A DNA stretch of 64,000 bases from Terriglobus sp. TAA 43 (GCF_000800015.1 NZ_JUGR01000002.1:186001-250000), one strand, 5' to 3'. Counted from the first letter of the stretch, positions 34,347-43,995 are shown. Numbers and translations are program-made. The notes: generated by a model not told the origin, from the letters alone.

Positions 34347-37300
34347 TCAAACTGCATGGAGAGGATCAGGTGGAATCTCCGAGGCATACGCGATTCCAGA
34401 TTTCAATCTCAGCTCAACTTGAGTGCCTCCAGTTTCGACTGGCGTGACTCGAAGAGAACCTCCGATGTTCGCCGCGCGCTCTTGCATTCCGATCAAACCC
34501 CAGTGCCCGCGCCGCCCCTTGCCTTCGAGCATATCTTTGGAAATGCCGCAGCCATTATCTCGGCACACGAACAAGAAGTGCCGTGGAGCGAACTGGATGA
34601 CACATTCAATGATTGTCGCTCCTGCATGCCGGGATGCGTTCGTGATTGCCTCACGAGCAATCATCTGAATGTCCTCATACACAACAGAGTGAATCGGCCT
34701 TGCCCCTCCCTCAATGGTCAAGCGAAACTTTGACTCACTTTCCGCGGTCGCTTCGTGGCCGAAACGAGCAAGGTCCGCTGCCAGGTCATCTCCCGGCTCG
34801 CTTTCCGATCTGAGAGCACCTACCTTATCGCGTCCTTCCTGCAATGAGTGTTCCGCACGAGACAGGCTATCCTCCATCATGCTTCTGAGATGATTTTCTG
34901 GCGCGATTGTGTCTGCGATTACTTGAAACCTGAGAACGAGCATCTGGAAGCCTTGAAGGAGCGTGTCGTGAAGTTCGCGCGCGATGCGATCGCGTTCCAT
35001 CATGCGCTCGCTAAGTTTCGCTTCGATCCGCTCGTTTGATTGATGAAGACGTACCAGGAAAAGTATCCACAGCAACATGACAGAGACAACCAGCACAAGC
35101 AACCGAAACCATAAGGTTTGATAGAACAGCGGCAGGATCGAAAAATCGATAGAGGCGCTCGTTGGGCTCCAGATTCCGTCACTATTGCTAGCGATAACTA
35201 CAAACTGATACTGACCAGGAGACAGGTTGTTGTAAGTCGCATCGCGAGAAGATACCGCATCATGCCAATAATCGTTCACGCCGTGGAGGATGTATCTGAA
35301 TCGCACTCGCTCCGGCATAGAAAGGCTCATCGCTTCGTACGTAAAGCGCACAGTCGTGGTACCGGCGGCGAGCTTCACATTCCTGTCGTACGAGTAATTT
35401 TCAGTATTTGTGTGGACTCCCGTGACAAACACAGGAGGCTTAAATGTATTCACGTGCGGGCGATTGAAATCGGCCCATGCAATGCCACCGTCTGTTGCGA
35501 TCCAGATTCTACCGTCGTTTGCCTCCAGAATCGTAGAGCTTCCCGAGGATTGGCCAGCACCAGGCAACCCATCCAAGGAATCAAACTTACGCGGTGCGAC
35601 CACATGACCGGGATTGTTTAAGACTGCCTTGATGTCAGCCGAGGAAATTCTCAATAGGCCGTGTATCTCGTTGAGCCATAGCGATCCATCCGATGCTTCA
35701 ACGATTCCATTGACTTGTCCAATCGGTGTCGCATCGGTTGCACGAATGTGGATAAACCGATCTCTCAACAGCAGTTCTAGTCCCACATCCCCACCGATCC
35801 AGACCAGACCTTTGTTCCCTTGAATGGTTCGAACGCGTCCCACATCGACGCCGTCCTCCGCGGTATAGACCTTAACTTTTCCTCGATCCAACGAGAGAAC
35901 CCGGTTATCCCGATAGCCGAACCAGGAACGCAACTCGTTCTCATGAAAAGCCGCGCTTGGCGAAGTGCTGGGTAAGCCTGGAAATCCTTCCGTACCCGAC
36001 CAAATGCCATTCTTGAAATGCATCAAGCCGACGTCTCCCATGCGTACCCACAATCCGCCGGTCTCATTCGCTGGGATCACTTGCCAGACAAAATCAATAG
36101 GCAACTGTTTCGGTTGCGGATAGAACGAAAAACGATCTCCCTCCTGTCTCCAGATACCTCCTTGCGCGCCCCACCAAACAATACCTTTTGAATCACGGCA
36201 AACGCTGGCAACTCGTGTCCTCGGCCCCTTAGCTTCAGCAGTCTCTATATGAAGTAGAGAGATCGCAGCCGATGCACTACTCCCTGCCCATATGCCGCCT
36301 TGCTGTGATGCCAGCAAAGTAAAGTCTTTCGCCGGAAAATTCATTTCCATCGGAGCAAAGGCGCTATATCGGAACCTATCCAAACCACGGAGTGTAGCGA
36401 TCCAAATGCTGCCTTCCGGATCTTCAATTGCATTGGCGATAAAGTTGTCGCTCAAGCCGTCTTTCGAAGCGAACCATTCCACACCGGGAGCAGCTCCGTC
36501 ACCGATGTCATGGCTACCGTCGTTGTGGAGTCGCTGCCTCACGACGCCTTTGCCTCCGGTTAAGCCCCAGATGCTTCCATCACGATCGAACAGAAAACTC
36601 GCGCTCACTCCGAGGTCGAGGGGTTGAAGACGACCCGAGCCGGTAGTGCCGAAAACAGTGCGAATGTGGCCGGACCAATCGGCCATCCACAGCTCTCCAT
36701 CCGGCGATTGTCCAACCTGCGTCACTGTTCTGGATGGACCGACTTGATGGAACGACTGCTTCCCGCGAGGAAGAAAAATGAGGCCCTTATCGGTGGCACC
36801 CCATAAACCTCCGGATCGGTCGCAGAAGAGGCTCCAGATCCGTCGCCCAGACAGTACAGGATCGACATATTCCCTCCATGCGATCCCGTCAAAATAACGG
36901 ACGTGGTCCAGGCTGGTGGCCCAGACTCGACCGTTAAGGTCCTCGGTAAAAGAGTGCAATTTGAGATCGGGAGCCTCGAAGAGTTGAACCTTACTCTCCT
37001 TTATGTACGCCGCACCGAAAGAAGAAAAGGATACCCACAGACCACCATCCCGAGTACCGAGCACGTTCAGGATGCTGGAGGAAGGAAAGGTCACGCCAGG
37101 AGGTGGTTTATAGGCCTCAAAGCGCAGACCGTTGAAACGAAAAAGACCCAGCTGACTTCCGAGCCACAGATAGCCATCGGTCGTTCTTGTGATGCCGGAC
37201 ATCTGTGAAGGAGCGCCATCTTTTGCGGTCCACGCGGTGTGGTAAAGCTGCTTTACGTTGCGATCGGACTCGAGAGAAAACGAGGGCCTACACGACATCA

Positions 37301-37367
37301 TCAAAGCCCAAATAACTGCGACGAAGAGCGTTGCTCTTAGACAGTTCGGACTGAGTGACCTAGCCAT
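34347..37367 (-). CDS. Propeller-sensor hybrid histidine kinase (Reg_prop/Y_Y_Y/HisKA_3)
   Basis: 1006 residues. An N-terminal signal or anchor (about 8-28) is followed by two beta-propellers built from Reg_prop blades (GITRTTDGYLWLGSQLGLFRF and similar, about 40-660). Next come a Y_Y_Y domain (about 670-740) and one membrane span (about 745-765). The HisKA_3 dimerisation helix has the phosphorylated His near 800 (IARELHDTLLQGF). A HATPase domain follows, with N near 910 and DNGCGIS near 937. This layout is known from Bacteroidetes and acidobacterial polysaccharide-use regulators. Its partner is most likely the divergent NarL-type regulator at 37961-38593, as no receiver is fused here. Confidence 0.92.
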   Translation of the reverse strand: MARSLSPNCLRATLFVAVIWALMMSCRPSFSLESDRNVKQLYHTAWTAKDGAPSQMSGITRTTDGYLWLGSQLGLFRFNGLRFEAYKPPPGVTFPSSSILNVLGTRDGGLWVSFSSFGAAYIKESKVQLFEAPDLKLHSFTEDLNGRVWATSLDHVRYFDGIAWREYVDPVLSGRRIWSLFCDRSGGLWGATDKGLIFLPRGKQSFHQVGPSRTVTQVGQSPDGELWMADWSGHIRTVFGTTGSGRLQPLDLGVSASFLFDRDGSIWGLTGGKGVVRQRLHNDGSHDIGDGAAPGVEWFASKDGLSDNFIANAIEDPEGSIWIATLRGLDRFRYSAFAPMEMNFPAKDFTLLASQQGGIWAGSSASAAISLLHIETAEAKGPRTRVASVCRDSKGIVWWGAQGGIWRQEGDRFSFYPQPKQLPIDFVWQVIPANETGGLWVRMGDVGLMHFKNGIWSGTEGFPGLPSTSPSAAFHENELRSWFGYRDNRVLSLDRGKVKVYTAEDGVDVGRVRTIQGNKGLVWIGGDVGLELLLRDRFIHIRATDATPIGQVNGIVEASDGSLWLNEIHGLLRISSADIKAVLNNPGHVVAPRKFDSLDGLPGAGQSSGSSTILEANDGRIWIATDGGIAWADFNRPHVNTFKPPVFVTGVHTNTENYSYDRNVKLAAGTTTVRFTYEAMSLSMPERVRFRYILHGVNDYWHDAVSSRDATYNNLSPGQYQFVVIASNSDGIWSPTSASIDFSILPLFYQTLWFRLLVLVVSVMLLWILFLVRLHQSNERIEAKLSERMMERDRIARELHDTLLQGFQMLVLRFQVIADTIAPENHLRSMMEDSLSRAEHSLQEGRDKVGALRSESEPGDDLAADLARFGHEATAESESKFRLTIEGGARPIHSVVYEDIQMIAREAITNASRHAGATIIECVIQFAPRHFLFVCRDNGCGISKDMLEGKGRRGHWGLIGMQERAANIGGSLRVTPVETGGTQVELRLKSGIAYASEIPPDPLHAV

Positions 37368-37495
37368 TGCCTTTAATGATCACCGCATCGGTGAAGCATG
37401 TTAACACTCCCCCTAACAGTTCTCAACGGACGAATAGGAGGATGATTTTCTGTCCAACATCACATGAGAATTAACGGCGATCAGATTGTGAAAGG

Positions 37496-37852
37496 TCAAC
37501 GAATCACACGTCGCCGACCGAAAAGGAGAGCGTCAATGGAGAACGCCCCAGGGCCCAAAATAGCGATAGCGATGTTCAGGATCAAGGTCGCCAGATGAAC
37601 GAGCAGGTAGCTTGAATGCTCGGTTACGAAGGACCAAAGTGTGAGGCTCGCAGCGACGATTCCGATCACCGAGGTGAAGGTCCCAAGGCATATACCGACT
37701 CCAGCCACGATGGAAACCCCAAAGTCGGTAAATGAGTTTCCCGTGAGAGCAAAAGGAACTCCGTTTGAAAACAAGAGGATACAACTGGAAATTCTGACGA
37801 GCAGGCGCCCTACTGCTCCAGCGCCTCGGGGATAACGGTATAAAGTCTCCAC
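37496..37852 (-). CDS. DoxX-like small membrane protein
   Basis: About 118 residues from a GTG at 37852; an ATG at 37948 would extend it but would leave only 12 bp to the divergent regulator start. Four hydrophobic segments are visible. The end reads ILGPGAFSIDALLFGRRRV, a pattern I associate with DoxX-family proteins (GPGAYSLDAxLFGRR). The family includes subunits that pass electrons to terminal oxidases and proteins of unknown role. It sits between the kinase and the regulator, divergent to the latter. Start choice is uncertain. Confidence 0.7.
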   Translation of the reverse strand: METLYRYPRGAGAVGRLLVRISSCILLFSNGVPFALTGNSFTDFGVSIVAGVGICLGTFTSVIGIVAASLTLWSFVTEHSSYLLVHLATLILNIAIAILGPGAFSIDALLFGRRRVIR

Positions 37853-37960
37853 GCTTGAATTATGGACACGAGAATTCGAGAGTGACACACTCTTTTGGGT
37901 GATGCCTTTCGGTTCTTGTTGTTCTACGTTTGGCCTGCCCGTTTCCATTCCGGCGTCAGT

Positions 37961-38593
37961 ATGTCGAGCGAAGCAAAAATTCGCGTTCTATGCGTTGACG
38001 ATCATCCACTCGTTCATGATGGGATCTCTTTTGCGCTCCAGCTTCGTGATGACATGGAGCTTGTAGGGTGTGCCTCCAGTGGAAAAGAAGCAATTGAGGC
38101 GTTTAGAAGACTTCGACCCGATGTAACTCTCATGGACTTGCAGATGAAGGGGATGAGTGGGCTCGATGCTCTAGAAGTTATTCGGAACGAATTTCCCAAC
38201 GCCAGGATCGTGATATTGACCACTTATCGCGGAGACGTGCATGCCGCGCGCGCCATCTCCGGGGGCGCAGTTGGATACCTTCTTAAAAGCTCACTTCGCA
38301 CCGAACTCGTGCGGACGATTAAAGAAGTGCATAAAGGTCTACGCCGAATCATTCCAGAAGTCTCCGAAATTCTAACGGAGCGATTTCAAGCTGATGATCT
38401 CACCCCGCGCGAAATCGAAATACTACGACTGGTTGCCAGCGGCAATTCCAACAGAGATGCCGGGCGACTGCTTTCAATATCCGAAGAGACTGTCAAAAGC
38501 CATATGAAAAACGTGATGGCGAAGCTATCCGCGAATGATCGCACTCACGCAGTTTTGATTGCTCTAAGCCGGGGCTTCCTCGAAATACCCTGA
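37961..38593 (+). CDS. NarL/LuxR-family response regulator
   Basis: 210 residues from the ATG at 37961 (MSSEAKIRVLCVDDHP). The receiver domain (1-125) is intact: acidic pair in VDDH, phosphorylated Asp in TLMDLQMKGMSG, Lys in GYLLKSS. The LuxR helix-turn-helix occupies about 145-205 (LTPREIEILRLVASGNSN, then SEETVKSHMKNVMAKL). It is likely the output partner of the HisKA_3 propeller kinase 600 bp away on the opposite strand. The target genes are unknown; the GH51/esterase genes upstream are candidates. Confidence 0.93.
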   Translation: MSSEAKIRVLCVDDHPLVHDGISFALQLRDDMELVGCASSGKEAIEAFRRLRPDVTLMDLQMKGMSGLDALEVIRNEFPNARIVILTTYRGDVHAARAISGGAVGYLLKSSLRTELVRTIKEVHKGLRRIIPEVSEILTERFQADDLTPREIEILRLVASGNSNRDAGRLLSISEETVKSHMKNVMAKLSANDRTHAVLIALSRGFLEIP

Positions 38594-38863
38594 GCGCGGC
38601 GGCTTACGGCAGCCAATTCTGTTCTAAGTACGTCGTCCTGATCGAGCATCGCAACCTTCAAAGCAGTGAGTGCCAACGCTGGCGAATCCGCCGCCCGTTT
38701 CTCTCATCGCCGCTCAATGGTTATCTCACCCTTTAGGGTGTTGCGAATCCCCAAGAGTGAAACATACTGAACAACAACGATGCCATTTCGTTGAAGATGA
38801 TCTCCCGATCCGATCAGCGAAATCGATTGGCCGCAAAGCAAATTGAGTTGCAGTGAGGGAACA

Positions 38864-39634
38864 ATGACGACCTCCATTCCATACCAGACAAGAACCGTTC
38901 CGGAAACAGATCAAGATGGATGGGCACGCGGACGACTTAAAGATACGCACTTGGGAATCGGAATCAATTCAGCAATGCATCGCACGAGCATGCTTCGTGA
39001 CACTGCGAAGGTTGCATATGTCATCACAGACAATGACGACCTTGTCGACCACATTTCAGAATTATTAGATCAACACCGGATATTGACGAAATTTTTCCGA
39101 TCCGCGAGCAATTATCTCGCTTATCAACGGCCACCGGTCACAAGTTGCGTGCTCATCAATCGGAGTTTGTCGGACCTGTCTGGAATGGATCTTGAATCCA
39201 TGCTTAAAACTACGTCACCACCTATCGTCTTCCTTTCTAACAGTCGAGAGATTCCTGATTGTGTGCAGGCTATCAAGAAAGGCGCACAGGATTTTCTGAC
39301 GATGCCGCTCGATTCATTGAGATTGCTAGACGCGCTGGAGGGTGCATTTCAAAAAGACAAATTCAGCCGAATCGTCCGCCTGGAACAGGAAGCCCTTCTC
39401 AATCGCTGGCGATCCCTAAGCCGTCGTGAAGCCGAAGTAGTGCGTTATGCGGTCCGTGGCTTCTTGAACAAACAGACGGCCGCTGAAATGAATATTGCTG
39501 AAAACACTGTTCAAGTGCACCGTGGGCGAGCAATGCAAAAAATGAGCGCCGCCTCCTTTGCTGATCTTGTTCGCATGACACTCAAGCTCGATGCCTACGG
39601 AGAAACCTCCTTTGTGTACAGCGATACAGGGTAA
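38864..39634 (+). CDS. FixJ-like regulator with degenerate receiver domain
   Basis: 256 residues from the ATG at 38864 with a GAGGGAAC site. A receiver-like domain (about 48-170) is followed by a LuxR helix-turn-helix (about 185-245, LSRREAEVVRYAVRGF then ENTVQVHRGRAMQKM). The phosphoacceptor position of FixJ is Asn here (N99 in CVLINRSLSDLSGMDL), and the conserved Lys in FLTKPF is Met (M147 in FLTMPLD). Both changes together mean phosphorylation-dependent activation is unlikely. The protein also has a 47-residue N-terminal extension. It may act constitutively, by partner binding, or on a different signal. No kinase gene adjoins it. Confidence 0.85.
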   Translation: MTTSIPYQTRTVPETDQDGWARGRLKDTHLGIGINSAMHRTSMLRDTAKVAYVITDNDDLVDHISELLDQHRILTKFFRSASNYLAYQRPPVTSCVLINRSLSDLSGMDLESMLKTTSPPIVFLSNSREIPDCVQAIKKGAQDFLTMPLDSLRLLDALEGAFQKDKFSRIVRLEQEALLNRWRSLSRREAEVVRYAVRGFLNKQTAAEMNIAENTVQVHRGRAMQKMSAASFADLVRMTLKLDAYGETSFVYSDTG

Positions 39635-39664
39635 AGATGACTCGATTCGTTTCCAGCTCCCGTC

Positions 39665-40222
39665 TCATTTCTGTGGTCCAGGCTCCCCGGAGTACCCCTG
39701 TTCGGCCATGCGTTTTCCCATCGCTACATAAGCCATAGTGTCACGCGGCTGCCAGGTATCCAAGCCGTCAACGTAGCGGTTGTACATGCAGAAGGCAGCG
39801 GCGATCAGAACCGTGTCGTGAATATCGGTGTCAGTCGCGCCTGCCTCTTTCGCTTTTTCGACCAGTTCCTTCGTGACGCGTTTTCCGTCGATTTGAACTG
39901 CTTCAGCGATTGCAAGGAGAGCCTTGAGCTTATTTGGAATGGGCGCTGAAAGGTAGTCTCTGCACACGGCGTCGATGGCATCGATCCCTTCCGGGTGGAG
40001 GTGGGCCGCCGCGAAACTGTGACTCGTCTGGCAAAAGAAACAGTCGTTACGTGACGAGACGAACGATGCGATGAGTTCGCGGTCGGCAGAACTTAAGCCT
40101 TCATTGCCCGATGTGTGCAGAAGTACATGAGCGAGTTCGCGCATAGGTTTGGCAGTCTCGGGGCGGAAGCTGAAGCCGGCAGTAATTCCGGGCATACCTT
40201 CGGGCAGATCGATGTGCGGCAT
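39665..40222 (-). CDS. AhpD-like peroxidase-related protein (carboxymuconolactone decarboxylase family)
   Basis: 185 residues, cytoplasmic. The all-helical CMD/AhpD fold is shown by SSADRELIASFVSSRNDCFFCQTSHSFAA, which carries the CXXCXXXH redox motif (Cys near 60 and 63), and by AFCMYNRYVDGLDTW near the C-terminus. Such peroxidase-related proteins reduce peroxides or detoxify small electrophiles, using lipoyl or thiol reductants. It begins two bases after the stop of the MFS transporter gene, so both share a transcript. A close paralogue lies on the other side of the transporter (41678-42250). Confidence 0.88.
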   Translation of the reverse strand: MPHIDLPEGMPGITAGFSFRPETAKPMRELAHVLLHTSGNEGLSSADRELIASFVSSRNDCFFCQTSHSFAAAHLHPEGIDAIDAVCRDYLSAPIPNKLKALLAIAEAVQIDGKRVTKELVEKAKEAGATDTDIHDTVLIAAAFCMYNRYVDGLDTWQPRDTMAYVAMGKRMAEQGYSGEPGPQK

Positions 40223-40224
40223 AG

Positions 40225-41502
40225 CTACTCCTCCGATAAATCAGGGTTTGCAAAATTCAGGTTGGAAGCGTGCAACGCTCCGTTGCGTTCGCTTCGAAGT
40301 GCCAGGCTCACTGCTGCAGCGGCGACAGCAACTCCTGCCAGGTAGACGATAAAGCGCGAATGGTAGAAGCCAGCGGTGTCATACAGATGGCCAATAAATA
40401 CGGGCCCTGTGCCGCCTCCCACTGCATAGGCCGTCCAGGTGAGACCGTACAGCACTGAGAAATGCTTGCGGCCGAAGTAGTGCGCAAGGAGATACGGAAG
40501 AACATCTGCTTCGCTTCCCAGGCCCACTCCGAGTAGTGCAGCTCCGAGCAATGCCATGAGGGAGGAACCGGCAAAGGCGAGTACAAGCGTGCCCAGCGCA
40601 GAGAGCAACAGGATGATCGTCTGGATGCGCTGTGGCGAATAGCGGTCGATCAGAAGACCGACACATAGCCTGCCTAAGATCCCCGCTCCGCCCCGCACAG
40701 ACAGAGCGAGTGCCGCGCTTTCTGCGCTAAGGCCATGGCCCGTGAGGATGGCGGCAAGATTGGTGACAAGGCCGTTCTCGCTGAATGCAGACAATATTGT
40801 GATCGCACAAAGAACCCAGAACGCAGTACTTGCCAGAGATGCTTTGACGGACATGCCAGCGGGCATTGCGCTGCTTAGATCGAGATTGGGGATGGGACGG
40901 TTTCGAACCAGCAAGGCAGTGAGCGGCAGACCAATCAGGGCGATGCCACCCAGAAGGGTGTAAGCGCTTCGCCATCCTTGATGTGTAATTGTCCACTGAG
41001 TCAAAGGCGGTATAAGAATTGACCCAACGCCGCTGCCGGTCAGAATCAAAGCGAGTGCCAGGCCGCGTCGTTTCTGAAACCAAGTAAGCGCCGTTCGCGC
41101 ATAAGCAAACTGCGCGGTGCCGTTTGCGACTAACCCTAGGACGAAAAACGTCAGGTAGAAGCGGTGGATGTCACCATTCAAGCGGCTGAGCGATGCCAGT
41201 GCCAATGCGAAGACAACGATCGAAGGAAGAATGACGCGGCGTGGCGGGAAACGGTCCAGCAGCATTCCAAGGAAGGGAGAAACCACGGCTACCGTGATGG
41301 CGGCTATTGCAAACGAGCCATCCAACGCTTCGCGCTTCCAGCCAAAGGCAGTATGAAGAGGATTTAGGAAAAGGCTAAAGGTGTAAGGGACGATAGGCGA
41401 GAAACTCGTCATCACACCCACGAACGCCGCTGCCGTTATGCCCCAGCCCGGATACCGAATCGAGCGTTCGTCGTTTATTTCAGAGGTGCTTGGATCAGGC
41501 AT
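40225..41502 (-). CDS. MFS transporter (OFA/monocarboxylate-like)
   Basis: 425 residues from the ATG at 41502, preferred over 41553 because an AAGGAC site lies just upstream. Twelve membrane spans are visible, with LLDRFPPRRVILP after span 2 and RRGLALALILTGSGVGSILIPPL in span 5, a pattern of the oxalate:formate antiporter/monocarboxylate porter group. That name reflects the family; the actual substrate here is unknown. An anion such as oxalate is conceivable given the oxalate decarboxylase in the same region. Co-transcribed with the downstream AhpD-like gene, and divergent from the second AhpD-like copy. Confidence 0.87.
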   Translation of the reverse strand: MPDPSTSEINDERSIRYPGWGITAAAFVGVMTSFSPIVPYTFSLFLNPLHTAFGWKREALDGSFAIAAITVAVVSPFLGMLLDRFPPRRVILPSIVVFALALASLSRLNGDIHRFYLTFFVLGLVANGTAQFAYARTALTWFQKRRGLALALILTGSGVGSILIPPLTQWTITHQGWRSAYTLLGGIALIGLPLTALLVRNRPIPNLDLSSAMPAGMSVKASLASTAFWVLCAITILSAFSENGLVTNLAAILTGHGLSAESAALALSVRGGAGILGRLCVGLLIDRYSPQRIQTIILLLSALGTLVLAFAGSSLMALLGAALLGVGLGSEADVLPYLLAHYFGRKHFSVLYGLTWTAYAVGGGTGPVFIGHLYDTAGFYHSRFIVYLAGVAVAAAAVSLALRSERNGALHASNLNFANPDLSEE

Positions 41503-41677
41503 TCGTTCCGATGTCCTTCTATGGGCACAATCCAAAGTTGTTTGCTGATCCATGCGAATAGTAGGCAGCGGAACGCGATCTTGTCTTCAATCTAAAGTTG
41601 GATATGCGGTTTAGATCTATCCTCTTCGTGCGATACCGGTTTATGCTTTCTCGCAATCACGTAACCAGGAGAGATCG

Positions 41678-42250
41678 GTGCCACACATTCAACTCCCTGA
41701 AGGTCTACAAGGCATCCGAAGCGCCATGGCGTTTCGGCCTGAAACAGCAAAGCCTCTGAATGAACTGGTGGAGGTTTTGCTGCACGCGCCAAACTCCCTG
41801 CCACAGGCGGATCGCGAGTTGATTGCCACTTATGTCTCCTATCTGAATGACTGCTACTTCTGCCAGACGGTGCACGGGTCCATCGCGGCAGCGTGCCTGG
41901 ACGACGACTACGATCTGGTAAAGCGCGTGAAGGCAGATTTTATGTCTGCAGAGATTTCAGAAAAGCTCAAGACACTCCTTGTCATCGCAGCCAGGGTGCA
42001 GACCGGCGGCAAAAACGTTACCTCCACCAACATTGCTGCCGCCCGTGCGCAAGGCGCTACCGACGTGGAGATCCACGACACAATACTTATCGCTGCGGCC
42101 TTTTGCATGTACAACCGATACGTCGACGGGCTGGACACGTGGCAACCTCGTGATGAGGCTCTTTACCTCGAACGCGGTAAGAAGACTGCACGTGAGGGAT
42201 ATGTGGAGATGAGCAAGGAGTATCTTCCTTCGGTGGCCAGTTCATCCTGA
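41678..42250 (+). CDS. AhpD-like peroxidase-related protein, second copy
   Basis: 190 residues starting at a GTG (41678) behind AGGAGAGATC. It shares the opening (MPHIQLPEGLQGIRSAMAF versus MPHIDLPEGMPGITAGFSF) and the closing AFCMYNRYVDGLDTWQPRD with the copy at 39665-40222. The CXXCXXXH motif (NDCYFCQTVHGS) is present. The two flank the MFS transporter, one on each strand. Probably a thiol peroxidase or electrophile-detoxifying protein, with the same unknown substrate as its paralogue. Confidence 0.88.
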   Translation: MPHIQLPEGLQGIRSAMAFRPETAKPLNELVEVLLHAPNSLPQADRELIATYVSYLNDCYFCQTVHGSIAAACLDDDYDLVKRVKADFMSAEISEKLKTLLVIAARVQTGGKNVTSTNIAAARAQGATDVEIHDTILIAAAFCMYNRYVDGLDTWQPRDEALYLERGKKTAREGYVEMSKEYLPSVASSS

Positions 42251-42423
42251 ACTAACCGCTCCGACCAGATGTCTGTGGGATAACACGCCATCTCTCGCCC
42301 GGTTCGCATTCATGCAATTGATTCCTTGCGTTTTGTCACATTCCTTCAGTTACATTAGTGGGCCAGTGCAGCCGTCGTGAGACAGTACGGCTGCCACTGA
42401 TCACGCTGTTTCGAGGAATGTTC

Positions 42424-43980
42424 ATGAGCATTCGCGTCCGCATGGATCGTAAGTTTGTGTGTTTTGCCGCTGGAGTGCTGCTTACGGCTGCGGCTGCCCA
42501 TGCACAGGGAAATCTGACCGGGTATTGGGATCTCCGCGTACCGAACGGGGATGGTACCTTTCGCGAAACCTTCTTCGAACTTACTCAGAACGGCAATACC
42601 CTGACGGGCAAGTGGTACGGCCGCGACCCAAATGGAATTCCCATGCAAGGCAGCATCGAGGCCGGCAAGGTTCACCTCGCTACCGTTCCCCCTCCTCCAC
42701 CGCCCAATGCAGCTCCCGGCGGTTTTGGAGGGCGGCCCACGGTATACGACGGCACCCTGAATGGCGAAACCATCACGCTTACCTCCACCGGCTTTCGCGG
42801 CCAAACCATGACGGGCGATGCAGTGCGCAGCACGCGTGAGGCAGCCATGCCACCCGCGCCACTTCCGCTTCCCGCACTACGCGACCTGCCAGACAACGGC
42901 CTGGTGCGTACGCCGCCAATGGGATGGAACTCCTGGAACAAGTTCGCAGGTCGCGTTACAGAAGCAGATGTGCGTGCCGCTGCGGACGCACTTGTATCCA
43001 CCGGTATGAGCAAGATGGGCTACATCTACGTGAACATTGATGACACGTGGGAGGGTGGCCGCGACGCCAACGGCAACATCCAGTTGAACCAGAAGTTTCA
43101 CGACATGAAGGCGCTGGCTGACTATGTCCATTCCAAAGGTTTGAAGCTTGGAATCTACTCTTCGCCAGGACCCAAGAACTGTGCCGGATACACAGGCAGT
43201 TTTGGCCATGAAGCGCAGGACGCGAAGACATACGCGTCCTGGGGTATCGATTACCTAAAGTACGACCTTTGCAGCGCGCGCAATATCTACAAATCCACGC
43301 CCGAGATCCATCAGGCCCTCTATCAGAAAATGGGAGAGGCCCTTCAGAGTACTGGCCGTCCAATCGTCTTCAGCCTTTGCCAGTACGGCGAGAACGATCC
43401 GTGGAAGTGGGGTTATAAGGCCGGTGGAAACCTGTGGCGAACCACGGGGGACATTCGCGATCAGTGGGAATCCATGGACAGGATCGGCTTCTCGCAGATT
43501 GACATCGCAACCTACAACCGCCCGGGCCGCTGGAACGACCCTGACATGCTCGAAGTGGGTAATGGCGGCATGAGCGCTGACGAGTACCGCACGCACATGA
43601 GTCTGTGGTCACTGCTGTCCGCGCCGCTTATCGCAGGCAATGATCTGAGCAACATGACTGAAGAAACGAAATCGATTCTTATGAACGGAGATGTCATCGC
43701 CATCGATCAGGACCCCGCTGTCCATCCCGTACAACGACAGGCGAAGCAAGGAAGCGTAGAAGTACTCACCCGCTTGATGTCAGATGGATCGACCATCGTC
43801 GGCCTCTTCAACCGTGGCAACGCACCCGCACCCGCCAGCCTGGATTGGACTGCCCTCTCCACTCGCCCCGGATTCAAAGTGCGTGATCTCTGGAAACACG
43901 AACCAGTCAACGTAAGCGGCGCCACGTATCAGGCAAACGTGCCGGTCCACGGCGTGGTTCTCCTGCGGGTCACGCCATAA
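42424..43980 (+). CDS. Secreted alpha-galactosidase (GH27)
   Basis: 518 residues from the ATG at 42424 with a GAGGAA site. The signal peptide cleaves near AAAHAQ. Residues 28-130 form a small beta domain with the pattern LTGYWDLR...LTGKWYGRDPNG...GFRGQTMTGDA, seen in other acidobacterial exported proteins and placed before the catalytic part. The GH27 barrel starts at PPMGWNSWNKF. The nucleophile is D281 in YLKYDLCS and the acid/base is D374 in WNDPDMLEVGN. A C-terminal beta-sandwich ends the chain. Releases alpha-linked galactose from galactomannan or raffinose-type sugars. Convergent with the quinoprotein gene, 15 bp away. Confidence 0.94.
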   Translation: MSIRVRMDRKFVCFAAGVLLTAAAAHAQGNLTGYWDLRVPNGDGTFRETFFELTQNGNTLTGKWYGRDPNGIPMQGSIEAGKVHLATVPPPPPPNAAPGGFGGRPTVYDGTLNGETITLTSTGFRGQTMTGDAVRSTREAAMPPAPLPLPALRDLPDNGLVRTPPMGWNSWNKFAGRVTEADVRAAADALVSTGMSKMGYIYVNIDDTWEGGRDANGNIQLNQKFHDMKALADYVHSKGLKLGIYSSPGPKNCAGYTGSFGHEAQDAKTYASWGIDYLKYDLCSARNIYKSTPEIHQALYQKMGEALQSTGRPIVFSLCQYGENDPWKWGYKAGGNLWRTTGDIRDQWESMDRIGFSQIDIATYNRPGRWNDPDMLEVGNGGMSADEYRTHMSLWSLLSAPLIAGNDLSNMTEETKSILMNGDVIAIDQDPAVHPVQRQAKQGSVEVLTRLMSDGSTIVGLFNRGNAPAPASLDWTALSTRPGFKVRDLWKHEPVNVSGATYQANVPVHGVVLLRVTP

Positions 43981-43995
43981 GGGCACCGCCCGTCG

